The notes: generated by a model from the letters alone, not told the origin. A stretch of 64,000 nt of DNA from Kocuria turfanensis (GCF_001580365.1 NZ_CP014480.1:2632946-2696945); one strand, 5' to 3'. Positions 29,646 to 39,135 are shown, numbered from the stretch's first letter. Made by a program: numbers and translations.

Positions 29646-30665
29646 ATGGAACAGACCCGCACGCCGCATCCGCCCCTGCCCGAGACCGGCGCGGTCCGGC
29701 TGACCGGCTTCGCCCACGGCGGCGGCTGCGCCTGCAAGATCCCGCCCGGGGAGCTCGAGGACGCGGTCCGCGGTCTCACCGGGCAGGCGGGGGCCGGCGT
29801 GCTGGTCGGCCTCGACGACGGCGACGACGCCGCGGCCGTCCTGGTGCGCGAGGACCTCGCGGTGCTCTCCACCGCCGACTTCTTCACCCCGGTCGTCGAC
29901 GACGCCTACGACTGGGGCCGGATCGCCGCCGCGAACGCCCTGTCGGACGTCTACGCCATGGGCGGGCGCCCGGTCATGGCGATCAACCTGGTGGGCTGGC
30001 CGCGCGAGGTGCTCCCGATGGAGCTGCTGACCGAGGTGCTGCGCGGCGGCCTGGCGGTGGCCTCCGAGGCGGGGTGCCCGGTGATCGGGGGCCACTCCAT
30101 CGACGACCCGGAGCCGAAGTACGGCATGGCGGTGACGGGCGTGGCCGATCCCGCCCGGCTGCTGCGCAACGACGCCGCCGCCCCCGGGCTGCCCCTGACC
30201 CTCACCAAGCCGATCGGCGTGGGGCTGCTCAACAACCGGCACAAGGCGACCGGTGAGGTCTCCGCCGAGGCCGTGGCCACGATGACCCGGCTCAACCGGG
30301 ACGGCGCCGAGGCCGCGCTGGCGACCGGGGCCCGGGCGGCCACGGACGTCACCGGGTTCGGGCTGCTGGGGCACCTGCACAAGATGTGCCGTGCCTCCGG
30401 GGTCGGCGCGGTCCTCGACCGGGCGGCGGTGCCCCTGGTCGAGGGGGCGCAGGAGGCGCTGCGGGACGGCTTCGTCTCCGGGGGCACCCGCCGCAACCTC
30501 GACTGGGTGCGCCCCCACCTGCGCGCCGCGGCCGGCGTCACGGAGGAGGACCTGCTGCTGCTGGCCGACGCGCAGACCTCCGGCGGGCTGCTCGTCGTCG
30601 GCGAGCTGCCCGGGTACCCGGTGGTCGGCCACACGGTGGCCGGGTCCGGCATCGAGGTGCGCTGA
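29646..30665 (+). CDS. selD: Selenophosphate synthase (selenide, water dikinase)
   Basis: 339 aa. Makes selenophosphate from selenide and ATP. The catalytic loop is HGGGCACK with Cys28 in the active position, Cys30 and Lys31, so this SelD is not itself a selenoprotein. Further motifs: STADFFTPVVDDAYDWGRIA, NALSDVYAMGG, GGHSIDDPEPKYG, ATDVTGFGLLGHL and TSGGLLV. The gene faces away from tRNA-Sec with only 45 bp between them, and has no ribosome site. Confidence 0.96.
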   Translation: MEQTRTPHPPLPETGAVRLTGFAHGGGCACKIPPGELEDAVRGLTGQAGAGVLVGLDDGDDAAAVLVREDLAVLSTADFFTPVVDDAYDWGRIAAANALSDVYAMGGRPVMAINLVGWPREVLPMELLTEVLRGGLAVASEAGCPVIGGHSIDDPEPKYGMAVTGVADPARLLRNDAAAPGLPLTLTKPIGVGLLNNRHKATGEVSAEAVATMTRLNRDGAEAALATGARAATDVTGFGLLGHLHKMCRASGVGAVLDRAAVPLVEGAQEALRDGFVSGGTRRNLDWVRPHLRAAAGVTEEDLLLLADAQTSGGLLVVGELPGYPVVGHTVAGSGIEVR

Positions 30666-30692
30666 GCGCCGTCCCGGGGCGGCGCCGGGCGC

Positions 30693-31787
30693 TCAGCCGG
30701 CCGTGGTGATCGAGTCGTCGACGACGCCGGCGGCCCGCCGGGCGGCCAGGCGCGCCTTCTGCGGCTCGATCGTGTAGCGGGGGTCCTGGGCCGAGTGGAT
30801 CCCGGCCTCCAGCACGCCGAACCGCGTCAGTGCGGAGGAGGTCAGCAGCGCCAGGCCCGACACCGCGGCGACCGCCCGGTGCCGTCCGCCCAGCAGCGTG
30901 CCGAGGCCACCGGCGACCGCCAGCCGCTCGCTCCACCGCAGCATGGTCCCGGCCGGTCCGTGGTGCAGCGGCTCGGCCGCCACGGGGTGCATCCGCCGCT
31001 CCATCAGCTTCGTGGCGACCAGCTCCCCGGCCACGCCCAGCACGGCGAGCCGGCGGGCGGGGCCGGCCTGGCCGACCGACGTGGTGACCATCGCCAGACC
31101 GCCCGAGGCGAGGCTCGCCGAGCTCACGAAGACGAACGCCAGGTGCTCGCGGGCGTCGTTCCAGGTGGGGGTCGCCGTGTCGGAGAGCAGGACCGCGGTG
31201 TAGGCGGCCAGCGGCCCGGCGAACACGGCGGCCTCGACCCCGGCCGGTCCCTCCACCGCGCGCAGCACCGGGCGCAGCGGCCCCAGGGGCAGGCGCGCCC
31301 CGGTCATCCGGTCGACCTCGGCCACGGCCGCGGTCCCCATGCCGGCGCCGAACGCGCTGAGGATCCAGGAGCCCACGCTCATGGGGGACGTCACCTTGAA
31401 CGTGCGCAGCATGTTGAAGAAGCGCTCCGGCCGGCCGAGGTCGGCGACCAGGGCCACCGCGCCGGCGCCGAGGGCGGCCACCGAGCCCAGCCGGGCGTTG
31501 CGGCGCAGCTCGTCCCGGCCGGTGAGCTGACCGCCGAGGGCGAGCAGCGCCGAGCCGCCGGCCACGCCGCCGAGGAACAGGTACGCGGCGACCTCGTGGC
31601 CCCACGGCGCCGGCTTGACCACCGGCCGCCCGTAGTAGGACGTGAACTCCGCCTCCGGGACCATCGGCGTCTCGCGCGAGCCGTCGCCCCCGCCGCCCTG
31701 TCCGGGGCCTCGGCGGCGCGGGCCGCTGCGCCGCCGGCGGCGCGGCTGCTCGGGGGGACGGTAGCTGTCGAACTCGGAGAGGCTCAC
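30693..31787 (-). CDS. NrfD/PsrC-type membrane subunit of formate dehydrogenase
   Basis: 364 aa from GTG 31787, overlapping the stop of the iron-sulfur subunit (GTGA). After a basic, Gly-rich N-terminal region of about 55 residues come eight or so membrane segments, e.g. VAAYLFLGGVAGGSALLALG and the NrfD block DLGRPERFFNMLRTFKVTSP with MSVGSWIL. NrfD proteins anchor an iron-sulfur subunit and pass electrons to quinone without heme. Third gene of the fdh operon. It replaces the cytochrome b subunit seen in enterobacterial enzymes. Confidence 0.88.
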   Translation of the reverse strand: MSLSEFDSYRPPEQPRRRRRSGPRRRGPGQGGGGDGSRETPMVPEAEFTSYYGRPVVKPAPWGHEVAAYLFLGGVAGGSALLALGGQLTGRDELRRNARLGSVAALGAGAVALVADLGRPERFFNMLRTFKVTSPMSVGSWILSAFGAGMGTAAVAEVDRMTGARLPLGPLRPVLRAVEGPAGVEAAVFAGPLAAYTAVLLSDTATPTWNDAREHLAFVFVSSASLASGGLAMVTTSVGQAGPARRLAVLGVAGELVATKLMERRMHPVAAEPLHHGPAGTMLRWSERLAVAGGLGTLLGGRHRAVAAVSGLALLTSSALTRFGVLEAGIHSAQDPRYTIEPQKARLAARRAAGVVDDSITTAG

Positions 31788-32782
31788 GAACGGCCTCCCG
31801 CGAAGGCCACGGCGGCGGCGGCGAGCATGCCCGCCGCGGCCAGGCCGGCCCGCCGGTACATCTGGGGCAGGTCGGCGGTCGGCACCCGCGGGTCCGGCGG
31901 CAGCCCGTACACCTCCGGCTCGTCGAGCAGCAGGAACACCGACCCGGTGCCGCCCACGCCGTCGAGCTCGTTGGCGCCGTAGAGCCTCGCCTCGGTGCGC
32001 CCCTGGGCGTGCAGCTCCGCGACCCGCTCCCGGGCCTGGTCCACCATGTCGTCGTGCTCGCCGTACTTGATGGAGGTGGTGGGGCAGGTCTGCGCGCAGG
32101 CGGGCGTCTGGTCGTCCACCATGCGGTCGTAGCACAGGGTGCACTTCTGGGCGATGCCCACGTTCGGCACCTCGGGCCGGGCCCCGGGCTGCTCGCCCCG
32201 CTTCGTGCGCGGCGCGGCCGTGCCGTCGGTGCGCCGCTCGATCACGCCGAACGGGCAGCCGGCCACGCAGGTGCCGCACCCGTTGCACACGTCGTCCTGC
32301 ACCACCACGGTGCCGTGCTCGGTGCGGAACAGCGCTCCCGTGGGGCACACGTCGAGGCACCCGGCGTGCGTGCAGTGCTTGCAGACGTCGGAGGACATCA
32401 GCCAGCGGAACTCCTCGGTGTCCGGCGGGGTGGTGTCCTCCGCCGCCGTCCGCGGGCGCGTCTCGGGGGGCCCGACCTTGGGCATGCCGAGGCTCACGAG
32501 CTTGCGCCCGGACTCCCGGGCCTCCTCGATGCGCTCGCTGTCCTGCTCGACGAACGCCACGTGCCGCCAGGTGCTCGCGCCCAGGGAGCCGGTGTTGTCG
32601 TAGGAGGACTCCAGCAGCCGGAGGTCCCCGTCCTGGGGGTTCTGGTTCCACTCCTTGCAGGCCACCTCGCAGGCCTTGCAGCCGATGCAGATCGAGGTGT
32701 CGGTGAAGAAGCCCTTCCGCGGGTGCTGGTGCTCCCAGTGCGCGTCGGCGGTGGGGTCGGTCGGTCCGGCCAGCTGGCCCAT
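31784..32782 (-). CDS. Formate dehydrogenase iron-sulfur (beta) subunit
   Basis: 332 aa from ATG 32782, overlapping the alpha-subunit stop (ATGA). Four Cys clusters for four [4Fe-4S] centres: CIGCKACEVACKEW, CKHCTHAGCLDVCP, CNGCGTCVAGCPFG and CTLCYDRMVDDQTPACAQTC. The insert between clusters one and two (about residues 55-105) is acidic. A single C-terminal membrane segment (AGLAAAGMLAAAAVAFAGG) probably tethers it to the membrane. It carries electrons from the alpha subunit to the NrfD-like anchor. Confidence 0.94.
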   Translation of the reverse strand: MGQLAGPTDPTADAHWEHQHPRKGFFTDTSICIGCKACEVACKEWNQNPQDGDLRLLESSYDNTGSLGASTWRHVAFVEQDSERIEEARESGRKLVSLGMPKVGPPETRPRTAAEDTTPPDTEEFRWLMSSDVCKHCTHAGCLDVCPTGALFRTEHGTVVVQDDVCNGCGTCVAGCPFGVIERRTDGTAAPRTKRGEQPGARPEVPNVGIAQKCTLCYDRMVDDQTPACAQTCPTTSIKYGEHDDMVDQARERVAELHAQGRTEARLYGANELDGVGGTGSVFLLLDEPEVYGLPPDPRVPTADLPQMYRRAGLAAAGMLAAAAVAFAGGRS

Positions 32783-35700
32783 CAGTTCTCCCTCAGGGGT
32801 TCGGTGCTCGGATCGGTGGGCGGGTCGACCCGGGTGTTGCCGGTCGCCACGGTGGCGCCCGCGCGCGCCTGGTAGTCCGCGACGAGCTCGAGCAGCGCGG
32901 CGCCCTGCGGGCGGCGGCCCGGCCGGATGTGGCAGGAGCCGACCTTGGAGTCCTGGATCTGCACGTTGGGCTCGAGCGTGAGGCCCAGCAGGTCGTTGGC
33001 GGAGTCGCCGCTGACCACCGCGTCGTCGCCCACACCCCAGTGGTAGGGCAGCCCGATCTGGTGCACGGTCCGTCCGCGCACCACCAGCGGGGTCATCCGG
33101 TCGGTGACGAGCACCCGCGCCTCGATCGCCGCCCGCGGCGAGACGATCGTGGCCCAGCCGTAGGGCTCCAGCCCGCACTCGGCGGCGAGCTCGGGGGAGA
33201 CCTCGCAGAACATCTCCGGCTGCAGCTCCGAGAGGTACGGCAGCCACCGGCTCATGCCGCCGGCGGTGTGGTGCTCGGTGAGCCGGTAGGTGGTGAACAC
33301 GTAGGGGTACACGTCCGCTCCCGGCTCCCCGGCGCTCGGGGCGCTGAGGTTGTCCGGGCGGGCGAACAGCACCCGGGACGGGTTGCGCTGCTGGGTGTAC
33401 AGGGCGTTGTCGACCGGCGACTCCTGCGGCTCGTAGTGCGTGGGCAGCGGCCCGTCCAGCACACCCTTGGGCGCGTAGAGCCAGCCCTTGCCGTCGGCCT
33501 GCATGATGAACGGGTCGTCGCCGGCCAGTGCGGCCGCGCCCCCGGCGTCGGGGTCCGGACGGGTGCCCGGGGCGAGGTGGAGCGGGAAGTCGGGCACGTC
33601 GTCCCCGACCCACCGGTCCTGCTCCTCGTCCCACCACACGAGCTTCTTGCGCTCGCTCCAGGGCCGGCCCTCGGGGTCGGCCGAGGCGCGGTTGTAGAGC
33701 AGGCGGCGGTTGGCCGGCCACGCCCAGCCCCACTCCAGCGCGGCGGCGTCCTGCTCCTGGCCGGGCCGGCGCAGGGCGGCGCGGTTGACGCCGTCGGCGT
33801 AGACCCCGGTGTAGATCCAGCAGCCGCCGGAGGTCGAGCCGTCCGCGCGCATCTCGGTGTACGACGACAGCGGTCTCCCGGCGTCCGGGCCGGTGAGGTG
33901 ACGGCCGTTGATCTCGGCCAGCACCGCCTCGGGGTCCGGCTCGCCGTGCTCGTCCACGGGGTAGTCCCAGGTGAGATCCAGCAGCGGGCGGTCGCGCTCG
34001 TCGTCGGAGCCGGCCAGCTGCTCCCGGATCCGCCGGCCCAGCTCGAAGAAGAACTGCAGCTCGCTCTGGCACTCGCCCGGCGGCGCCACGGCCTGGTGGC
34101 GCCACTGCAGCAGCCGCTGGGTCTGGGTGAACGTGCCCGACTTCTCCACGTGCGTGGCCGCGGGCAGGAAGAACACCTCGGTCTCGATGTCCTCGGTGCG
34201 CAGCTCGCCCGAGGCGATCTCCGGGCCGTCCTTCCACCAGGTCGCCGACTCGATGAGGTTGAGGTCGCGCACCACCAGCCACTTGAGGTGCGACATGGCC
34301 ATCCGCTGCATCCGTCCGTTGGAGGAGCCCACCGCGGGGTTCTGGCCGAGCAGGAAGTAGCCGTCCACCTCGTCCTCGAGCATCTTCGTCAGCGTCTGGA
34401 AGGTGCCGTGGGCGCCGGTGAGGCGCGGGAGGTAGTCGTAGGCCCAGTCGTTGTCCGCGGTCGCGGCGTCCCCCCACCAGGCCTTGAGCAGGCTGGTCGT
34501 GTAGGCGTCGGCCTCGGCCCAGTAGCCCTTCTGCTTCTTCGACGCGATCGCGGCCAGGTAGTCCTCGAACGTGTCGTGGGTGCCGGCCACCGGCATCGGC
34601 AGGTAGCCGGGCAGCAGGTTGAACAGCGTGGGGATGTCGGTCGAGCCCTGGATGCTGGCGTGCCCGCGCAGGGCCATGATGCCCCCGCCGGGGCGGCCCA
34701 TGTTGCCCAGCAGCAGCTGCAGGATCGAGGCGGTGCGGATGAACTGCGCGCCCAGACTGTGCTGGGTCCAGCCGACGGCGTAGGCGAAGCAGGTGGTCCG
34801 ATCGCGCCCGGAGTTCTCGGTGACGGAGCGGGCCAGGTACGCGAAGTCCTCCGGGGAGATGCCGCACACCTCCTGCACCATCTCGGGGGTGTAGCGCGCG
34901 AAGTGCCGCTTGAGGATCTGGAACACCGTCCGGGGATCCTGCAGGGTGTCGTCGCGCTGCATGCGGGCGTGCTCCATGGGGGCGCCGCCGCTGCCGAGCT
35001 GCTGGCCGGCGGCCTCTTCCACGGCCTCTTCCGCGTCCTCGGCCCCGTCCTCGGGGTCGCCCTCGGGCGCGTCCACCTTGCCGTCGTCGTTCCCGGAGCC
35101 GTCCTCGTTCTCGGCGTAGGCCCACGTGGACATGTCGTACTGGCCGGTCCCGGGGTCGAACCCGGAGAACAGCCCGTCGAGGTCCTCGGCGTCCCGGTAG
35201 TCCTCGTTCACGATCGTGGCCGCGTTGGTGTACGCCCGCACGTACTCCTCGAACCACAGGTCGTGGGCGAGCACGTGGTTGATCAGCGCGCCGAGCAGGA
35301 CGATGTCCGAGCCGGCCCGGATCGGGACGTGCTTGTCAGCGACGGCCGAGGTGCGGGTGAAGCGCGGGTCGACGTGGATGATCCGGGCGCCGCGCGCCTT
35401 GGCCTCCGTGACCCACTGGTAGCCCACGGGATGGCACTCGGCCATGTTGGAGCCCTGGATGACGATGCAGTCGGCATTGGCCATGTCCTGCAGGGACTGC
35501 GTCGCGCCACCGCGACCGAACGAGGCTCCCAGACCGGGAACCGTGGCGGAGTGTCAAATACGGGCCTGGTTCTCGATCTGGATCGCTCCCGCGGCGGTGA
35601 AGAGCTTCTTGATCAGGTAGTTCTCTTCGTTGTCCAGCGTCGCGCCGCCCAGTGCGGCGAGGCCCATCGTGCGGCGCAGCGGCCGGCCCTGCTCGTCGGC

Positions 35701-36120
35701 GTCCTGCCACCCGCTGCGGCGGGCCTCGAGGACGCGGTCGGTGATCATGTCGACGGCGGTGTCCAGGTCCAGGTGCTGCCACTCGGTGGCCCGGGGCGCG
35801 CGGTAGAGCACCCGGGTCTGCCGGCCGGGCGCGTTGACGAGCTGCTCGCTGGCCGAGCCCTTGGGGCAGAGGCGGCCGCGGGAGATCGGCGAGTCCGGGT
35901 CCCCCTCGATCTGGACGACCTTCTCGTCCTTGACGAACACCCGCTGCCCGCAGCCCACCGCGCAGTACGGGCACACGCTCTGCACCACGCGGTCCGCGGT
36001 GCTGGTGCGCGGGGCCTTCTCCCGGGTGCGCTCGGAGGTCACGGCCGGGCCGCGACCGAGCAGGTCGCCCGAGCGCAGCTGCCGGACGACCGGCCATTCC
36101 AGAGGACTGAACCGTGCCAT
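32782..36120 (-). CDS. fdhA: Formate dehydrogenase alpha subunit, selenocysteine-containing
   Basis: 1112 aa when the in-frame TGA at 35554-35556 is read as selenocysteine (Sec189). Mo/W-bis-MGD enzyme oxidising formate to CO2. The [4Fe-4S] ligands are Cys50, Cys53, Cys57 and Cys85 (SVCPYCAVGCGQ, RGRLCPKGS); the active site reads ENQARI-Sec-HSATVPGLG, the usual formate dehydrogenase context, with the conserved His after Sec. Motifs IQGSNMAECHPVGYQW and HVDPRFTRTSAVAD follow. No twin-arginine signal is visible, so it faces the cytosol. Start at 36120 (MARFSPLEW) chosen by family resemblance; it lacks a clear ribosome site. An acidic insert (about residues 331-378) is unusual. A SECIS-like hairpin follows the UGA. 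Confidence 0.93.
35524..35556 (-). promoter_or_regulatory. Selenocysteine UGA and SECIS-like hairpin
   Basis: On the minus strand the UGA (35556-35554) is followed after 11 nt by GGTTCCC-GGTCT-GGGAGCC (35542-35524): a 7-bp stem with one G-U pair and a loop containing the G-U pair of bases that SelB recognises in bacterial SECIS elements. The UGA-to-loop distance of about 18 nt is in the usual bacterial range. Confidence 0.8.
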
Positions 36121-36216
36121 GGGAGGAGCATAGCCCGCCGGACCGCACTGTGGCACGGAACACGCCGATCGGACCGCTCCGTCCCGCTCCGCCCGGGGCC
36201 GGACGCCCGGGGGCGC

Positions 36217-37536
36217 TCAGCGCGGGGGGCGGGCCTGGGTCGTCGCGGCCGGACGGGGACGTCCGCCCAGGACCAGGCGGCGGGTGCCGCGGACCGCGGC
36301 CGCGACCGCCCGCTCGAGCGGGCCCTGGCCGAACCACTTCTGCCACAGCACGGCGAAGCCGGCGGCCACCGCCAGGTGCACGGCGAACCAGGGCACGGGG
36401 TGGTCGTAGTGGACCGTCGTGGCCAGGGCGAGCAGGTGGGCCGAGTACAGGGTCAGGGTGCGCCCGCCCATGGCGCCCAGGGTGGTCCACAGCGGGTTCG
36501 CCCGGGCGAGCAGCAGGAAGGCCCCCAGCACGGCCAGGCCGGTGCCCAGGTCCATGAGCAGCGTCACCGGCGTGTTGCTGTGCGGGCCGGCCGTCAGCAG
36601 CCACCACCAGGTGGAGGTGGGCAGGTCCGGGCTCGGGCCCCAGATCAGGATCTCGTCGATCTGGTCCTCGTTCAGCCAGGGGGTGTGCCGCATCAGCTGG
36701 TCGTAGCCGCCGGCCTGGAGGACCAGCAGCCAGTAGGTGAACCACGCGCCGAGGGCCAGGAGCACGCCGACCAGCACGATCCGGACCTGCACCTGGACCT
36801 CGTGCAGGTCCAGGCGGCCCAGGAGCAGCCCGGCGCAGAGGTAGCTCAGGTACGGCACGGCGGGGTAGGTGCCCGTCAGCAGTACCTGCGCCAGGAACGC
36901 CCCGGGGTCCGCCGCCAGGCTGCCCAGGGTCGGGTTGACCGCCGCGGGCTGCGGCAGGGCCGGTCCCAGGGTGTGCACGAGCAGGGGGCCGGCGACCGCG
37001 AGGACGGCCGCGCCGGCGGCCAGGCTCCGGCGCCGCAGGCCCAGCAGGGGGACGGCCAGCAGGAAGAACGCCCCGTAGTAGACGAGGATGCCCAGGGCCG
37101 GGGCCGGGGAGGGCATCAGCTCGTTGATGCCCAGCCCGACGGCGGCGATCAGCAGGGCGCGGACCACGAGCCCGGCGCGCGTGGCGGTCAGCTCCCGTCC
37201 GCGGTGCGGGGTCCGTCCACCGGAGGAGAAGGCCAGGCTGAGCCCGGCGAGCAGGGCGAACAGCGCCGCGGCGCGGCCGCCGAACAGGGTCCACTGCACG
37301 GTGGGCGCGAAGGTCTCGGGGTCGTGGGCGGGCAGGATGTGGACGGCGATCATGCCGATCAGGGCCAGGCCGCGGGCCGCGTCCACGGCGACCAGGCGGG
37401 GCCGGCGCCCCGCCCTGCGCGGCGTGCGGTCGACGCCGGTCGTGGTGGGGTGGGCCGTGGTGGCGGCTGTCGCGGTGGCGCCGGTCGTGGTGGCGCCGGT
37501 CGTGAGGGCGGGGGGAGCGTCGGACGGTGCGGTCAT
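36217..37536 (-). CDS. HGSNAT-like (DUF1624/DUF418) membrane protein
   Basis: 439 aa from ATG 37536 with GGAGA upstream. After a Thr/Ala-rich cytosolic tail (about 40 aa) the sequence RLVAVDAARGLALIGMIAVH begins the heparan-alpha-glucosaminide acetyltransferase-like catalytic fold; about ten membrane segments follow, ending in a DUF418-like region (GRTLTLYSAHLLAL). Such proteins are thought to move acyl groups across the membrane or modify surface glycans; the actual substrate is unknown. Monocistronic, ending 97 bp from the fdhA start. Confidence 0.75.
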   Translation of the reverse strand: MTAPSDAPPALTTGATTTGATATAATTAHPTTTGVDRTPRRAGRRPRLVAVDAARGLALIGMIAVHILPAHDPETFAPTVQWTLFGGRAAALFALLAGLSLAFSSGGRTPHRGRELTATRAGLVVRALLIAAVGLGINELMPSPAPALGILVYYGAFFLLAVPLLGLRRRSLAAGAAVLAVAGPLLVHTLGPALPQPAAVNPTLGSLAADPGAFLAQVLLTGTYPAVPYLSYLCAGLLLGRLDLHEVQVQVRIVLVGVLLALGAWFTYWLLVLQAGGYDQLMRHTPWLNEDQIDEILIWGPSPDLPTSTWWWLLTAGPHSNTPVTLLMDLGTGLAVLGAFLLLARANPLWTTLGAMGGRTLTLYSAHLLALATTVHYDHPVPWFAVHLAVAAGFAVLWQKWFGQGPLERAVAAAVRGTRRLVLGGRPRPAATTQARPPR

Positions 37537-37830
37537 GGGGATCTCCGGGGGGCGGGGAGCGCGGGGGCGGTGGCCGTGGTCGGCGGGGGGCCGACGGCGC
37601 GGGGGGGGCCCGCCTGCGGGGATCCGGTGGGTCGTGCGCGGTCCTCCGACCGGTCCCGGGGGTGCGGGACCGGCCCGGTGGTCGGCGGGCTGGAATGGGA
37701 GGTCCGGTCCGCCGGTGGTCCCGAATCCCCCTCGGGCCCCTTCGTACCCTAGGAGCCGCGCTACGCCCTGTCCACCCCAGAGGGGATGGTGTTGTCGCAG
37801 GTCACAGGGGATTTCCCCGCGTCGGGCCGG

Positions 37831-38343
37831 TCAGTCGCCGGACGGTCCGCCGCCGTCCACGGCGTCCCGCATGCGGCGCAGGAAGCCCACGACGACCTCA
37901 GCCTGCTCGGGGGTGAGGCTCTGGGCGGCGGCCATCATGCGCTCGTGCACGGCGGCGAGGGTGGCGCGCACCTCGCGGTCGGCGCTCTCGGTGGCCGTGA
38001 CGATCAGGGCCCGCCGGTCGGTGGGGTGCGGATCCCGGCGGACGTGCCCGCTCTTCGTGAGCCGGTCCAGCAGCGTGGTGGTCGAGGCCGAGGAGATGCC
38101 CAGCCGGGCCGCCAGGTCCCGGGGGCTCATCGTCCGGCCGGTGCGGGCGGCCTCCAGGAGGTGGCGGAGGGCGAGCAGATCGGTCTCGCCCATGCCCATC
38201 TCGCCGCGGGTCCGCCGGCGCATCCCGGTCTCGGCGGCGCGGTACGCGCGCAGGGCCTCCAGCACCTCCACGGCCGCGCGCGAGGCGTCGTCGTCGCCGT
38301 ACCAGTAACCCGATGACGTGGTGGGTGTTGGCATATTGTTCAC
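37831..38343 (-). CDS. MarR-family transcriptional regulator
   Basis: 170 aa. GTG at 38343 is chosen because AGGAGG lies four bases before it; an ATG three codons later is the alternative. Winged-helix core: TDLLALRHLLEAARTGRTMS, PRDLAARLGISSASTTTLLD, RLTKSGHVRRDPHPTDRRAL, the latter being the MarR wing (D-x-R). Divergent from the 150-aa orphan gene at 38590; a short palindrome (38484-38496) lies in the gap. No Cys in the sensor region, so a ligand rather than redox sensor is more likely. Confidence 0.9.
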   Translation of the reverse strand: MNNMPTPTTSSGYWYGDDDASRAAVEVLEALRAYRAAETGMRRRTRGEMGMGETDLLALRHLLEAARTGRTMSPRDLAARLGISSASTTTLLDRLTKSGHVRRDPHPTDRRALIVTATESADREVRATLAAVHERMMAAAQSLTPEQAEVVVGFLRRMRDAVDGGGPSGD

Positions 38344-38483
38344 CGCACCTCCTGGAAGAGCGGGGCAGGCGGATGGTGGAATGGAGTCAGCCTCCCGGTC
38401 GCACGGCCGGGACGGGTCCCGGACCCCGGGGCGGTGGTCGCCCGGCGCCCGCTCTCCGATCGTAACAACCACCGTGCTGATAG

Positions 38484-38496
38484 CTAGACTTTCTAG
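38484..38496. promoter_or_regulatory. Candidate MarR operator
   Basis: CTAGACTTTCTAG is a perfect 5+3+5 palindrome in a locally AT-rich stretch (agctagactttctagttttt) between the MarR gene and the divergent orphan gene. Confidence 0.5.
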
Positions 38497-38589
38497 TTTT
38501 TTTCGGATTGCATGGAGCACGCGGCGGGAGCGCCGGCTCCGCCCGTGCCCCTGGCCGGGGTGGCAGCAGCAGGACTCGAGGAAGGTTCG

Positions 38590-39042
38590 ATGATGAGCAA
38601 GGCAGTGTCCCCGCAGTCGGCGGCCCGGTCGACGGATCTCGACCCCACCCCCCTCCTCCCGCTCTCCCCGGAAGCCCCGGCCGCCGCCGGGGAGCCTCCC
38701 TGTTGCCACGAGGAGCTCGTCCAGAGCGTCTTCACGGCCGCCGGAGAGGTCGAGAGCGCCGAGTGGGCGCTGGACCGGGCGCTGGACGAGGCGGCGGGCT
38801 CCGACGACGAGATCGGTGTCGGCTTCGACGTCGCGCCCGTCGACGGCACCCTGGAGACGGCGCGATGGGCTCTGGACCAGGCGACGAGCGTGCTGCACGC
38901 CCAGATCCGCGCGGCGTCCCGGGCCGGGGTCCCGGTCGCGGTCCTCGCCGAGGCGTCGGCGCTGGGGGCGCACGAGCTGGCCGCCGTGCTGGACACCGCG
39001 GACGCGGCGACGGCACCGACCGTCCTGCCGACCGCCGGCTGA
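38590..39042 (+). CDS. Small orphan protein, divergent from marR
   Basis: 150 aa, family not recognised. The ATG at 38590 has GAGGAAGG before it; an upstream ATG at 38512 lies in the promoter region. Residues 1-45 are Pro/Ala-rich and probably disordered. A CCHEE motif near residue 39 could bind metal. Two similar helical units follow: VESAEWALDRALDEA (about 52) and LETARWALDQATSVL (about 85), suggesting an internal duplication. The protein is acidic and lacks membrane segments or a signal peptide. Its placement suggests control by the MarR protein. A strong terminator follows. Confidence 0.65.
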   Translation: MMSKAVSPQSAARSTDLDPTPLLPLSPEAPAAAGEPPCCHEELVQSVFTAAGEVESAEWALDRALDEAAGSDDEIGVGFDVAPVDGTLETARWALDQATSVLHAQIRAASRAGVPVAVLAEASALGAHELAAVLDTADAATAPTVLPTAG

Positions 39043-39075
39043 CGTCAACGGCTGACGTCAACGGCAGGCTTCACC

Positions 39076-39111
39076 GGCCGCCTTCACCGCCGTCCGGCGG
39101 TGAAGGCGGCC
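39076..39111 (+). terminator. Strong terminator-like hairpin
   Basis: A perfect 17-bp stem (39076-39092 with 39095-39111; core GGCCGCCTTCACCG) with almost no loop, followed by CCCCTTTG. Ends the orphan gene transcript 33 bp after its stop. Confidence 0.75.
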
Positions 39112-39119
39112 GCCCCTTT

Positions 39120-39135
39120 GTTACAGGTGAGTAAC
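39120..39135. promoter_or_regulatory. Palindrome in the ABC operon promoter region
   Basis: GTTAC-N6-GTAAC. Likely a protein-binding site or promoter element for the peptide transporter operon. No regulator gene lies next to it. Confidence 0.35.

Noticed and set aside
35554..35556. Nonsense mutation or sequencing error in the formate dehydrogenase gene
   Set aside because: The UGA sits exactly at the Sec position of the active site, a SECIS-like hairpin follows, and a full set of sel genes lies nearby.
36121..36156. GTG start 12 codons upstream for the formate dehydrogenase alpha subunit
   Set aside because: The extra residues lack family resemblance, and MARFSPLEW matches the usual N-terminus better, although neither start has a good ribosome site.
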